From contig JANXTT010000034.1 of assembly GCA_025352225.1 (NCBI GenBank), forward strand, positions 1 to 53,140: a stretch of DNA of 53,140 bases, in the 5' to 3' direction. This DNA is from Mucilaginibacter sp. Lineage in GTDB: Bacteria > Bacteroidota > Bacteroidia > Sphingobacteriales > Sphingobacteriaceae. The translations under genes were made by a program, and so were the position numbers. This document shows, one piece after another, positions 43,096 to 52,355 of this stretch; the stretch's first letter is position 1; each line of letters opens with the position of its first letter. Below the pieces are notes generated by a model. The model searched no databases and was not told the origin of the DNA. It saw only the letters and a list, made by a program, of their open reading frames with translations.

Positions 43096-43542
43096 ATGAC
43101 TCCAGATATTGCCAATTTTAAATATAAAACAGTTATACACGTTCGCTTTTCAGACATGGACGCTTTTGGACACGTTAACAACGCGGTTTATTTAACATAT
43201 TTTGAAATAGCCCGCTCCGACTATTGGCGAGAAATTGTAGGCTGGGATTGGAACGAAATAGGTATAATTTTAGGCCGCTCAGAAATTGATTACAAAAAAC
43301 CTATCACACTTAATGATGAAATAGCATGCTATGTTCGTACATCGCGCGTAGGTAACAGTAGTTTTGATATTGAATATATTTTGGTAAAAATAAAAGATGG
43401 TAAAGAAGAAATTTGCACTACCGGAAAAACTGTTTGCATCAGCTATAATTACAAGGCATCAAAATCAAGCCCAATACCCACTATACAGCGCCAAAAAATG
43501 ATCGACTACGATGAACCGAGATTGATTATGAATAGTAATTAG
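43096..43542 (+). CDS. 4-hydroxybenzoyl-CoA thioesterase family protein
   Basis: This single hot-dog fold acyl-CoA thioesterase has 148 residues. The catalytic block is VRFSDMDAFGHVNNAVYLTYFE near 17-38 (cited in part; Asp in FSDMDAFGHVNN), followed by LGRSEIDYKKPITLNDEIAC. The substrate is unknown: YbgC-like acyl-CoA or 1,4-dihydroxynaphthoyl-CoA in menaquinone synthesis are options. The C-terminal 20 residues (YNYKASKSSPIPTIQRQKMI) are less conserved. It is divergent from hsp20. Confidence 0.87.
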   Translation: MTPDIANFKYKTVIHVRFSDMDAFGHVNNAVYLTYFEIARSDYWREIVGWDWNEIGIILGRSEIDYKKPITLNDEIACYVRTSRVGNSSFDIEYILVKIKDGKEEICTTGKTVCISYNYKASKSSPIPTIQRQKMIDYDEPRLIMNSN

Positions 43543-43578
43543 GTTTTAAATTTCAGGACGTTGGATATTAGTACCTGC

Positions 43579-44976
43579 TTAAAATATTTTCCCTGGGTTC
43601 AATATCCCATTTGGATCAAACACGGCTTTAATTCCGCGCATTAGATTTAAATTGATGCTTGGATATTTTATGTCCATAAATTCTTTTTGTACCAGCCCAA
43701 TACCATGCTCGCCAGATATGGTGCCGCCTAAAGATACTGTAAGTTCAAAAATCTCTCTGATGCCATCCTTTAGTTTTGTATTCCAGTCTGCATCGCTCAT
43801 ACTGGCTTTAATAATATTGATATGTAAGTTACCATCGCCTGCATGGCCATAGCAAACAGAATCAAAACCGTATTTACTGCCAATTAATTTAACGCCATTT
43901 ATTAAGGCCGGTAGTTCGGCACGCGGCACTACGGTATCTTCCTCCTTATAAACTGAATTTGATTTTACCGAAACTGCCATAGTGCGGCGCATATGCCATA
44001 ATTCTTCTTTTTGTGTTGATGAATCGGCAAACAAAACATTCTTACAATCAAACGCCTCTAAAACGGCATTCACTTTTTCGCAATCAGTAAAAATCACATC
44101 TTGATTATTACCGTCAAGTTCTATTAATAAAAACGCGTTAATGCCATCTTTCAAATCAAAATTCAGGCCATCGTGTTGCATTACCCACTCCACCCCTTTT
44201 CGCTCCATAAATTCAAGTGCCGAAGGTATAATACCAGCCCTAAATATAGCCGAAACCGCACTACATGCCAGTTCATTTGTGGTAAATGAGGCCAGCATTA
44301 AAACATTTTGGGTGGGTTTTGGGATCAATTTCACCACTATTTTAGTAACTATGCCCAGCGTTCCCTCCGATCCTATCATCAATTGAGTAAGGTTATATCC
44401 CGAGGCGTATTTTAAAGTATTGGCCCCTGTCCATATAATTTCGCCGGTGGGTAAAACAACCTGTAAATTGAGCACATACTCTCTTATTGTACCATATTTA
44501 ACTACACGTGGCCCTCCGGAACAATTAGACACGTTACCGCCGATAAAACAACTACCCTTACTAGCGGGGTCAACCGGGTAAAACAAGTCCTTTTCTTGTA
44601 CGGCATCCATAAACACTTCCGTTATAACCCCGGGCTCAACGGTAGCTTGCAGGTTGCGCTCATCAATTTCAATAATGTTATTGAAATTTTCCATTGAAAT
44701 TAATAGGCCACCGTTTACAGGCAAAGCACCTCCACTTAAACCAGTACCAGCACCCCGCGGAGTTACCGGAATAATATGCGCGCTACATAGTTTAAATAAC
44801 CGGGCTATTTGTTCCGGGGTTTGCGGCCTTGCTACAACTTCCGGATAATATTGCAAGTCTTCAGTTTCATCGTGGCTGTATTTTTCTAAGGCCTCAATTT
44901 CAGTGTAAACGAATACTTCACCGATAATTTCACGGATTTGCTGTAAAATGTTAGTAGTTATTTTATTAAACTTCAT
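43579..44976 (-). CDS. FAD-linked oxidase, GlcD / D-lactate dehydrogenase-like
   Basis: The 465 residues from the ATG at 44976 show a VAO-type FAD domain with VTPRGAGTGLSGGALPVNGG, VEPGVITEVF and PADPASKGSCFIGGNVSNCSGG-like block. A C-terminal FAD-oxidase cap has CYGHAGDGNLHINI and GTISGEHGIGLVQKEF. These place it with GlcD and D-lactate/D-2-hydroxyglutarate dehydrogenases that pass electrons to quinones. No GlcE or GlcF partner is near. The alternative TTG at 45000 was not used. It overlaps folB by 11 bp. Confidence 0.9.
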   Translation of the reverse strand: MKFNKITTNILQQIREIIGEVFVYTEIEALEKYSHDETEDLQYYPEVVARPQTPEQIARLFKLCSAHIIPVTPRGAGTGLSGGALPVNGGLLISMENFNNIIEIDERNLQATVEPGVITEVFMDAVQEKDLFYPVDPASKGSCFIGGNVSNCSGGPRVVKYGTIREYVLNLQVVLPTGEIIWTGANTLKYASGYNLTQLMIGSEGTLGIVTKIVVKLIPKPTQNVLMLASFTTNELACSAVSAIFRAGIIPSALEFMERKGVEWVMQHDGLNFDLKDGINAFLLIELDGNNQDVIFTDCEKVNAVLEAFDCKNVLFADSSTQKEELWHMRRTMAVSVKSNSVYKEEDTVVPRAELPALINGVKLIGSKYGFDSVCYGHAGDGNLHINIIKASMSDADWNTKLKDGIREIFELTVSLGGTISGEHGIGLVQKEFMDIKYPSINLNLMRGIKAVFDPNGILNPGKIF

Positions 44977-45334
44977 CAGCCTTACGATAGGTAATTTCAA
45001 TAAACGAGTAGCTAACTTGACCGGACAATGGCGGATTCAATTTTTTTATGCTGGCTGTGATATTTTCCACAAATGGGAAACAGGTTTTTATACGATCAAT
45101 AATACCTTGCAAAACAGTTTCCAGCAACTTCCTGGTATGCTTCATTTCTGCATCAACTATTTGATATAACTGCTCATAATTAACAGTATGAACAATGTCA
45201 TCATCATTAAAATGATGTTGCTGCAAAAATTCTACCTGTACATCAATTACAAAATGGCTGCCTATCACTTGCTCCTGGGCGTAAAAACCATGGTAAGCAA
45301 AAAACTTAACTTCTTTTAAAGCTACTGTAATCAT
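44966..45334 (-). CDS. folB: dihydroneopterin aldolase
   Basis: FolB cleaves dihydroneopterin to hydroxymethyl-dihydropterin in folate synthesis. It has 122 residues with VALKEVKFFAYHGFYAQEQV and IGSHFVIDVQVEF at the start, then VNYEQLYQIVDAEM and the C-terminal VSYSFIEITYRK. The Glu/His active-site pattern of the T-fold is intact. Its 3' end overlaps the FAD oxidase start by 11 bp. Other fol genes are not in the window. Confidence 0.93.
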   Translation of the reverse strand: MITVALKEVKFFAYHGFYAQEQVIGSHFVIDVQVEFLQQHHFNDDDIVHTVNYEQLYQIVDAEMKHTRKLLETVLQGIIDRIKTCFPFVENITASIKKLNPPLSGQVSYSFIEITYRKADEV

Positions 45335-45445
45335 TTGCCAAAGTTATAATACTGCCCTTAATAAGTAATATAAAAAACCATAATCCCGCACCAGAAAACG
45401 TTGAAGTATTTGGCGAGTACCTTATTAACAAAAATACACTTGAAT

Positions 45446-45910
45446 TTAAGAATTTTGTTCGCTTAATGGATGCATGTATATAGCCGGGATGCCTTTTACA
45501 TAATATTGCCACAATACAAGGCCACTGCTTATGATGATAATGTTTTTCATAATATACTGGCCAAGTAAGGTAAAATCATATGGCAGGTGCATAAAAGTTA
45601 AATGAGGAAACAGTAAAAAGGGCATAAAAGTACATGCCATATGTATAAACATCATGTTCAAAACAAATCTCATCCATTTACACATGATCAAAAACAAACC
45701 CAATGAACACTCCCATATGGCAAGTAAATCAATAGCCATATGATCAGGCAATAAACCAAATGTTAACTGGTGTATAGTTTGCGAAGCTATTTGTTCTGCC
45801 GGGCTGAACCCATAAAATAATTTAAGTACGCCAAACCATAAATAAATGATCCCTATACTTAACCTAAGTATGGTTAACGGATTTAATCTATTGTTTTTAT
45901 TCTCGGTCAT
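45446..45910 (-). CDS. DoxX-like small membrane protein
   Basis: From the ATG at 45910 it has 154 residues with four membrane helices. The first holds LRLSIGIIYLWFGVLKLFYG, the usual DoxX/DoxD start, then LAIWECSLGLFLIM, a Met/Phe-rich third segment and IIIISSGLVLWQYY. A His-rich loop (IHMACTFMPFLLFPHLTFMH) is notable. The longer open frame to 46003 lacks family similarity. The biochemical role is unknown. It lies between recQ and folB on the same strand. Confidence 0.78.
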   Translation of the reverse strand: MTENKNNRLNPLTILRLSIGIIYLWFGVLKLFYGFSPAEQIASQTIHQLTFGLLPDHMAIDLLAIWECSLGLFLIMCKWMRFVLNMMFIHMACTFMPFLLFPHLTFMHLPYDFTLLGQYIMKNIIIISSGLVLWQYYVKGIPAIYMHPLSEQNS

Positions 45911-46001
45911 GGTTGTAATGCTTAGGTTTATAATCAATACTTTGAATGGGATTTCAAAGAAAGGTTTAGTCGGCAATGTAAAACTAAATATGTAATAAAA
46001 C

Positions 46002-46034
46002 AAAAGCCGTCTTAAATTAATAAAACGGCTTCTT
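46002..46034 (-). terminator. intrinsic terminator of recQ
   Basis: AAGCCGT at 46004-46010 pairs with ACGGCTT at 46025-46031 across a 14-nt AT loop. On the minus strand the stem is followed by a T-rich tract. It lies 18-50 nt after the recQ stop, which suggests doxX has its own start of transcription. Confidence 0.75.
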
Positions 46035-46051
46035 TTATAGAATAAAAATTT

Positions 46052-48247
46052 TTAGTTCCCTAATTCCGACATAAATTTTATGCGCATCAATTGTACTTCT
46101 TCGCGGGTATAATCATTAGGCCCAAGCTCAACCAAGGCATCATCAATAGAATCAATTTCGGCAGTTTTAAAATAATCAAAAACTTCGTCCTGGCGGTCTT
46201 CGTCTATCATTTCATCTATATAATAATTCAGGTTTAGTTTAGTTCCCGAGTTTACAATAGATTCTACTTCGCGCAGTATATCTTCGTAGGTTAACCCTTT
46301 GGAAGCCGCAATATCATCAAGTGCCAAATGACGGTCAATATTTTGAATGATATAAACTTTTAATGCTGATTTATTTGCCGCGCTTTTAATCACCATATCA
46401 ATAGGGCGGTCAATTTCGTTCTCATCAACATACTTCTTGATCAGATCAATAAAAGGAGCTCCAAATTTAATCGCTTTACCTGCCCCAACACCCGATATTT
46501 GTTTCAACTCATCTATAGTGATGGGATAATGTGTACACATTTCCTCTAAAGACGGATCCTGAAAGATAACAAATGGAGGCAATCCTTTTTGTTTAGCTAA
46601 CTTTTTTCGCTGATCTTTCAGCATTTGCAACAACAGGGTATCTAGCGCGCCTGAGCCACCGTGTTTACCATCTTCGCCATCGTCATCATCTGTTGATCCC
46701 ATGGGCCGGTTCAGCACGTACCTAAGGCTATACGGGGCATCTATAAAAGCATTGCCCGATTTTGTTAAACGGAGCAAGCCATATTGGTCAATATCTTTTG
46801 AAAGAAAATTATTAAGCAGTGCCTGGCGCATTAACGATTGCCATAGGTTTTCACCTTCTTCTTTTCCAGAACCAAATTCGGTAAACAAATGGTGTTCATA
46901 ATTATGTATCTGTGGGTTATCAACCCCCATCAAAACACTAATAATATGATGATCATCAAATTTTTCGCCCAATAGCTTAATTAAACTTAACGCCTTATGT
47001 AAGGGTGCTTCAGCGTCAAAAAATTGCTTTTGCGCGCAACAGTTATCGCACATATTATTGCACCCGGCATCATTAAAGTTTTCGCCAAAATAGTGCAGTA
47101 TTTGCTTGCGCCTGCACACTGCAGATTCGGCATAGTCTATAACCTCTTTTAATATTTGAGTGCCAATTTCTCTTTCAGCTACAGGTTTATCTTTCATAAA
47201 CTTTTGCAGCTTATCTACATCTTTTTCCGAGTAAAAAGCTAAACATAATCCTTCGCCACCATCCCGGCCCGCACGACCAGTTTCCTGGTAGTAGCCTTCC
47301 ATACTCTTGGGTACATCGTGGTGAATTACGTAACGTACATCGGGCTTATCAATACCCATTCCAAACGCTATTGTGGCTACAATTACGTCTACATCTTCCA
47401 TCAAAAACTTATCCTGGGTATCGGCACGTACTTTTGCATCAAGGCCGGCATGATATGGCAATGCCTTTACCCCATTTAGATTAAGTGCTTCTGCAACTTC
47501 TTCAACCTTTTTACGGCTCAGGCAATATATTATGCCCGATTTTCCCTGGTGCTGCTTAACAAACCTAACAATCTCCTTTAAAACATTCCTTTTTGCCCTA
47601 ACCTCGTAATATAAATTACCTCTGTTAAAAGACGACTTATATATAGTGGAATTATTCATCTGCAGATTTTTCTGAATATCCTGCTGAACTTTTGGGGTTG
47701 CAGTAGCTGTTAAAGCGATAATGGGAATATTGTCGCCTATATTACTGATTACCTGCCTGATTTTTCTATATTCCGGCCTGAAATCATGCCCCCACTCCGA
47801 TATACAATGGGCCTCATCAACCGCAACAAATGATATGTTATTTAAACGTAAAAAATCAATATTTTCTTGTTTAGTTAACGATTCCGGGGCAACATAAAGC
47901 AATTTGGTTTTTCCAGATAGTACATCTTCTTTAACTTTTGTAATTTCGTTCTTTGTTAATGACGAATTTAAAAAATGAGCTATACTATCTGATCCGCCAA
48001 AAGCCCGTAACTGATCAACCTGATTTTTCATTAATGCTATTAATGGCGATATTACAATCGCCATTCCATCAGTCATTAACGCAGGTAACTGGTAACACAT
48101 CGATTTTCCCCCTCCAGTTGGCATGATAACAAATGTATCATTACCCGATAATATGTTTGTAATTATCGCTTCCTGCTCACCTTTGAAGTTATCAAAACCA
48201 AAAAAATTTTGAAGATTATCAAAAAGTGACTTCTTCGTCTCAATCAT
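46052..48247 (-). CDS. recQ: ATP-dependent DNA helicase RecQ
   Basis: RecQ is a 3'-5' helicase for recombination repair. It has 731 residues: Q-motif region FKGEQEAI, Walker A MPTGGGKS (Lys48), the Walker B block VDEAHCISEWGHDFRPEYRK, helicase C domain, and the RecQ zinc site C-x16-C-x2-C-x2-C in the CRRKQILHYFGENFNDAGCN region. A winged-helix domain, an HRDC domain (about 520-605) and a C-terminal helical extension (about 620-731, with RPIDMVIKSAANKSALKVYI) end the protein. The extension is typical of the long Bacteroidota RecQ. Confidence 0.95.
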   Translation of the reverse strand: MIETKKSLFDNLQNFFGFDNFKGEQEAIITNILSGNDTFVIMPTGGGKSMCYQLPALMTDGMAIVISPLIALMKNQVDQLRAFGGSDSIAHFLNSSLTKNEITKVKEDVLSGKTKLLYVAPESLTKQENIDFLRLNNISFVAVDEAHCISEWGHDFRPEYRKIRQVISNIGDNIPIIALTATATPKVQQDIQKNLQMNNSTIYKSSFNRGNLYYEVRAKRNVLKEIVRFVKQHQGKSGIIYCLSRKKVEEVAEALNLNGVKALPYHAGLDAKVRADTQDKFLMEDVDVIVATIAFGMGIDKPDVRYVIHHDVPKSMEGYYQETGRAGRDGGEGLCLAFYSEKDVDKLQKFMKDKPVAEREIGTQILKEVIDYAESAVCRRKQILHYFGENFNDAGCNNMCDNCCAQKQFFDAEAPLHKALSLIKLLGEKFDDHHIISVLMGVDNPQIHNYEHHLFTEFGSGKEEGENLWQSLMRQALLNNFLSKDIDQYGLLRLTKSGNAFIDAPYSLRYVLNRPMGSTDDDDGEDGKHGGSGALDTLLLQMLKDQRKKLAKQKGLPPFVIFQDPSLEEMCTHYPITIDELKQISGVGAGKAIKFGAPFIDLIKKYVDENEIDRPIDMVIKSAANKSALKVYIIQNIDRHLALDDIAASKGLTYEDILREVESIVNSGTKLNLNYYIDEMIDEDRQDEVFDYFKTAEIDSIDDALVELGPNDYTREEVQLMRIKFMSELGN

Positions 48248-48350
48248 TATACTAAATTTATTCGAGATGTATGTAAAAAATAAAAGATCAAAATAACAAA
48301 AAAAACTAAAGAAATGACACTAAAAGTTTGTTTTTTTGTTAACTATGATA

Positions 48351-48378
48351 TTGAGAGTATAATGTACGGATAATTTTG
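48351..48378 (+). promoter_or_regulatory. putative promoter of manC
   Basis: TTG at 48351 and TAATTTTG at 48371 fit the Bacteroidota -33/-7 form with 17 bp between them. They lie in the 244-bp AT-rich divergent gap between recQ and manC and predict a 5' UTR of about 105 nt. I found nothing else in this gap. Confidence 0.45.
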
Positions 48379-48491
48379 ATATAAAATTGCATTTTTGTTG
48401 AAATAATTTTCATTATAAATATCAGTACTTTCAAAATTATTCTTCAATTTCACCATTTTTAAAATAGCAATAAATAAATATTCTACAAAAA

Positions 48492-49577
48492 ATGAATAAT
48501 AACTATTACGCCATTATTATGGCTGGTGGCATTGGGAGCCGCTTTTGGCCAATAAGCAGAACTTCGCATCCAAAACAATTTATTGATATTTTAGGAACCG
48601 GAAAAACACTTATACAACAAACCTATGATCGCTTTTTAAAGGTTTGCCCTAAAGAAAATATTTATGTTGTAACCAACGAAATATATACCGACCTGGTAAA
48701 GACTCAATTACCTAATATGGCCGACGGGCAAATATTAACAGAACCGGTAATGCGTAATACAGCGCCTTGCGTAGCTTATGGTTGCTTCAAGATTGAGAGC
48801 CTTAATCCTGACGCGGCAATAGTTGTTGCCCCATCAGATCATCTTATACTCGACGAAACAGCGTTTGTAAACACCATAATAAAATCATTAGAAACCGCTA
48901 CGGCAAATAACTGCCTTATAACTTTAGGTATTAAACCATCGCGCCCGGATACTGGCTATGGATACATCCAGTTTACAGATCATATCTTAAACAATGATTT
49001 TCATAAAGTTAAAACATTTACAGAAAAACCCACTTTAGAAATAGCTAAAACGTTTATTCAAAGTGGTGATTTTTTATGGAACGCGGGAATATTTGTTTGG
49101 TCGGCCAAAGCTATATTGCAAGCCTTCCATAAGTACCTGCCCGAAATAAATGATATTTTTGCTGATGCTAAACCGGTTTATAACACCCAAAACGAAAAAA
49201 GCTACATACATGGGGCCTACCAGCAATGTACCAATATATCAATAGATTATGGTATAATGGAGAAGGCTGACAATGTATTTGTACTACCTTCTGAATTTGG
49301 ATGGAGTGATTTGGGTACCTGGGCCTCTATATACCAGCTCGCCGAAAAAGATTATGTGGGTAATGCTGTTATCCCATCAGAGAAAGTGATTATGTACGAT
49401 TCGTCAAATTGCATGGTTAACGTACCAGAGGGAAAACTGGTTATTTTAAAAGGACTGCATGACTTTATTGTAGTAGAATCAAACAACACTCTTTTGATCT
49501 GCCCGCGCGAAGACGAACAAAACGTAAAAAAAGTAGTAGCCGACGTAAAACAAAAGTTTGGAACGAAATATATTTAG
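48492..49577 (+). CDS. manC: mannose-1-phosphate guanylyltransferase
   Basis: The enzyme makes GDP-mannose for polysaccharide synthesis. It has 361 residues: the nucleotidyltransferase signature IMAGGIGSRFWPISRTSHPK near the N-terminus, VVAPSDHLI, then FTEKPTLEIAKTFI and FLWNAGIFVW. The C-terminal left-handed beta segment (PEGKLVILKGLHDFIVVESN) closes it. No phosphomannose isomerase domain is fused, so this is the short form. It is convergent with rlmB, with a long hairpin between. Confidence 0.93.
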   Translation: MNNNYYAIIMAGGIGSRFWPISRTSHPKQFIDILGTGKTLIQQTYDRFLKVCPKENIYVVTNEIYTDLVKTQLPNMADGQILTEPVMRNTAPCVAYGCFKIESLNPDAAIVVAPSDHLILDETAFVNTIIKSLETATANNCLITLGIKPSRPDTGYGYIQFTDHILNNDFHKVKTFTEKPTLEIAKTFIQSGDFLWNAGIFVWSAKAILQAFHKYLPEINDIFADAKPVYNTQNEKSYIHGAYQQCTNISIDYGIMEKADNVFVLPSEFGWSDLGTWASIYQLAEKDYVGNAVIPSEKVIMYDSSNCMVNVPEGKLVILKGLHDFIVVESNNTLLICPREDEQNVKKVVADVKQKFGTKYI

Positions 49578-49583
49578 TTGTTA

Positions 49584-49632
49584 TTTACTGGTTTTGAGTT
49601 GGGTATTTATGCCACAACTCAAAACCAGTAAA
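49584..49632. terminator. 18-bp hairpin between convergent manC and rlmB
   Basis: TTTACTGGTTTTGAGTTG (49584-49601) pairs perfectly with CAACTCAAAACCAGTAAA (49615-49632) around a 13-nt loop. It is placed between two convergent stops but lacks a T-run, so factor-dependent termination or 3'-end protection is possible. Function is inferred from position. Confidence 0.7.
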
Positions 49633-49644
49633 TCTCATTAAAAC

Positions 49645-50415
49645 TTACCCTCTTCGCTGCCTTATCGCTTCAAACAAAATAACACCAGTGGAAACTGATA
49701 CGTTAAGTGATTCAATTTCGCCGAACATGGGTATTTTAGCTAAATGGTCAGAAATACGGATCAACTCATTACTAATACCTTCATCTTCAGAACCCATAAT
49801 AATAACCGTAGGCGCAGTATAATCGGGCGTGTAAATAAAATCGTTGGTTTTTTCTGTACAACATACAAGTTGCAAGCCCGAGGCCTGCAAAAACTTAGCA
49901 GTTTGCAATAAGCTGGTTTCGCGGCATACAGGTATTTTATACAATGCCCCCGCTGATGTTTTGATAGCATCGGCATTAATCTGTGCGGAACCTTTTGCAG
50001 GCACTATTATCGCGTGTACACCTGCGCATTCGGCAGTACGTGCAATAGCACCTATATTTCGCACATCCGTAATCCCGTCCAAAATTAATATCAAAGGCAC
50101 TTCACCTTTTTCAAATATCATAGGCACCACATCCTCTATCTTATAATAGGTTATTGGCGATATAATTGCGATAATGCCCTGGTGATTTTTAGTGGTAACT
50201 CTATTGAGCTTTTCAATAGGCACCTGCTGCGATTCTATTTTGTATTGATTTAACAAACTTTTCAATTCAAAAAACAATTCGCCGCCTAAACCACGTTGTA
50301 CTAAAAGTGATTCTATTTCTTTACCCGACCTAATAGCTTCTATCACAGCACGTATACCAAAAACCATTTGATTATTCTCTCTGCTTTCTCTTTTGGGATA
50401 CTGATTAAAACTCAT
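49645..50415 (-). CDS. rlmB: SpoU-family 23S rRNA 2'-O-methyltransferase (RlmB-like)
   Basis: The enzyme methylates the 2'-OH of an rRNA guanosine (Gm2251 in E. coli numbering) with SAM. It has 256 residues: an N-terminal substrate domain with MVFGIRAVIEAIRSGKEIES, then the SPOUT knot with ILDGITDVRNIGAIARTAEC, IMGSEDEGISNEL and SLNVSVSTGVILFEAIRQR. The RlmB and TrmH-like branches look alike; the N-terminal domain favours RlmB. It is divergent from dnaB. Confidence 0.92.
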   Translation of the reverse strand: MSFNQYPKRESRENNQMVFGIRAVIEAIRSGKEIESLLVQRGLGGELFFELKSLLNQYKIESQQVPIEKLNRVTTKNHQGIIAIISPITYYKIEDVVPMIFEKGEVPLILILDGITDVRNIGAIARTAECAGVHAIIVPAKGSAQINADAIKTSAGALYKIPVCRETSLLQTAKFLQASGLQLVCCTEKTNDFIYTPDYTAPTVIIMGSEDEGISNELIRISDHLAKIPMFGEIESLNVSVSTGVILFEAIRQRRG

Positions 50416-50522
50416 TTTTTACTGCTAAATTAGTTGTCAAAAGTAGCCATATTTATTGGTTTGCGCTCTATTATAACCAAACTGGTTTTTTGTTAAGCCA
50501 AAATAATTCACAACTTAAAACT

Positions 50523-50531
50523 TTATCCACA
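50523..50531 (+). promoter_or_regulatory. perfect DnaA-box match upstream of dnaB
   Basis: TTATCCACA is the consensus DnaA box. It lies in the 283-bp divergent gap between rlmB and dnaB, 168 bp before the dnaB ATG. Only one full match was noticed, so it is not an origin. About 0.4 matches are expected by chance in a window this size at even base composition. Confidence 0.45.
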
Positions 50532-50578
50532 CCCATATTAACCTATTGTGTATCAAGCATCATTTATTTTTACTAACA

Positions 50579-50605
50579 TTTAATTAACAAGTACTGTTAA
50601 TTAAA
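50579..50605. repeat. 11-bp inverted repeat in the dnaB upstream region
   Basis: TTTAATTAACA (50579-50589) pairs perfectly with TGTTAATTAAA (50595-50605) around AGTAC. It lies 94 bp before the dnaB ATG and may be an operator or a chance AT-rich palindrome. Confidence 0.6.
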
Positions 50606-50698
50606 ATATGTTCTAAAAATGTCATTTTCAGCATATTTCTTTTTAGGCAAATACACTATGTTAGTGAATCCGATTATATTTTGTATATTTTTGTATTG

Positions 50699-52261
50699 AT
50701 GATTTTTGAGAACGATAACCAAGCCAGCAAACCTAACATTTCTACCGATCGGCGCAACAGATTCAGTAACAATACGCCAAGTGGTATGGGTAAATTACCT
50801 CCACAGGCTATTGATCTGGAGGAAGCCGTTTTGGGAGCATTAATGCTTGAGAAGGATGCGCTTTCTTCGGTTATTGATATCTTAAAACCAGAAGTTTTCT
50901 ATCGGGATAGCCACCAAAAAATATTTCAGGCAATACGTACCCTTTTCGAAAAAACATCGCCTGTTGATATATTAACAGTAACTGCCCAGCTGCGCTTACA
51001 GGGCGAGCTGGAAATGATAGGCGGTGCGTATTACATTACCGAATTAACTAATCGGGTGGCCTCAGCAGCTAATATTGAGTATCACTCCCGTATCATTATC
51101 CAAAAATACTTACAGCGTGAACTCATCAGAATATCAACAGAAGTAATTCAGAGTGCTTATGAAGACACCACCGACGTACTTGATTTACTAGATAAAGCAG
51201 AAAAAAATCTCTTTGATATTGCGCAAAATAATCTTCGTCGCGATTCCAGAAAGATGGATGATATATTGCATGAAACACTAAAAGAAATTGAAGCCTTAAG
51301 AGATAAAAAGGATGGTTTAACGGGTGTTGCTTCGGGATTTACAGAACTGGACAGAATGACCTCGGGCTGGCAAAAATCAGACCTTGTGATTATCGCTGCC
51401 CGCCCCGCAATGGGTAAAACGGCTTTTGTTTTAACCTGTGCCCGTAACGCGGCGGTCGACTTTAATCGCCCGGTAGTTGTTTTTTCGCTCGAAATGTCAT
51501 CAGTACAATTAGTGAACCGTTTAATATCCGGCGAAACACATATTGAGCAAGAAAAGATACGGAAAGGCCGTTTGGAAGATTGGGAATGGGAACAGATCCA
51601 CTCCAAAGTGGGCAGGCTGGAGCAAGCGCCATTAATTATTGATGATACCCCTGCACTTAATATATTTGAGTTTAGAGCTAAATGCCGGAGATTAAAATCA
51701 CAGCATGATATACAGTTGATTATTATTGACTATCTGCAACTGATGCATGGTAAGGCTGATGGTAAAAATGGCAATCGGGAGCAGGAAATTGGTAGTATCT
51801 CGCGTGCATTAAAGTCGGTAGCTAAAGAGTTGAATGTTCCGGTTATAGCGTTATCGCAATTAAGCCGGGCAGTTGAAAGCAGGCCGGGCGGTTCAAAACG
51901 GCCAATGCTATCAGATTTAAGGGAGTCGGGCTCTATCGAGCAAGATGCGGATATGGTACTGTTCCTTTACAGGCCAGAATATTATGGCCTTGAATTTGAT
52001 GAAGATAACAACCCCACCCAAGGTGTAGGCGAAGTAATTATTGCCAAACACCGTAATGGCGAAACCGGCCGGGTACGACTGAAATTTGTAGGTAAATATG
52101 TGAAATTTACCGATCTGGATGAAGGCATGGACAGCTTTCCATCAGGCGGTCAATCTGCCAGCCCGTTTGCAGGGTTAACCCCTTCTCAGGATTTTGAAAA
52201 ACCCAGTAACTTTATCATTCGCCCTTCTAAAATGAATGATGATGAGGATGCTCCGTTTTAA
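50699..52261 (+). CDS. dnaB: replicative DNA helicase DnaB
   Basis: DnaB is the hexameric 5'-3' fork helicase. From the ATG at 50699 it has 520 residues. The N-terminal primase-binding domain (about 35-130) starts with LPPQAIDLEEAVLGALM. The RecA-like domain has Walker A RPAMGKTAF at 235-243, VFSLEMSSVQLVNR, LIIIDYLQLM and LSDLRESGSIEQDADMVLFL. No intein interrupts it. An upstream TTG (50681) adds six residues and is unlikely. The C-terminal tail ends MNDDEDAPF, a short acidic tip. Confidence 0.96.
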   Translation: MIFENDNQASKPNISTDRRNRFSNNTPSGMGKLPPQAIDLEEAVLGALMLEKDALSSVIDILKPEVFYRDSHQKIFQAIRTLFEKTSPVDILTVTAQLRLQGELEMIGGAYYITELTNRVASAANIEYHSRIIIQKYLQRELIRISTEVIQSAYEDTTDVLDLLDKAEKNLFDIAQNNLRRDSRKMDDILHETLKEIEALRDKKDGLTGVASGFTELDRMTSGWQKSDLVIIAARPAMGKTAFVLTCARNAAVDFNRPVVVFSLEMSSVQLVNRLISGETHIEQEKIRKGRLEDWEWEQIHSKVGRLEQAPLIIDDTPALNIFEFRAKCRRLKSQHDIQLIIIDYLQLMHGKADGKNGNREQEIGSISRALKSVAKELNVPVIALSQLSRAVESRPGGSKRPMLSDLRESGSIEQDADMVLFLYRPEYYGLEFDEDNNPTQGVGEVIIAKHRNGETGRVRLKFVGKYVKFTDLDEGMDSFPSGGQSASPFAGLTPSQDFEKPSNFIIRPSKMNDDEDAPF

Positions 52262-52355
52262 AGCTGAGAATCGGCAATAGAGCGTAATAAATGATAGTTA
52301 TTGAAATATTGCATATTACTTGCATAATTTTGCCCCTAAAATCATTAACAATTTA

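Noticed and set aside
45306..45512. 68-codon minus-strand frame between folB and the DoxX-like gene
   Set aside because: It overlaps both neighbours in another frame, and its product has no recognisable features. The gap itself is treated as non-coding.
50523..50605. Replication origin next to dnaB
   Set aside because: Only one full DnaA box is seen, with no box cluster, no dnaA or dnaN gene and no clear unwinding element beyond general AT-richness.
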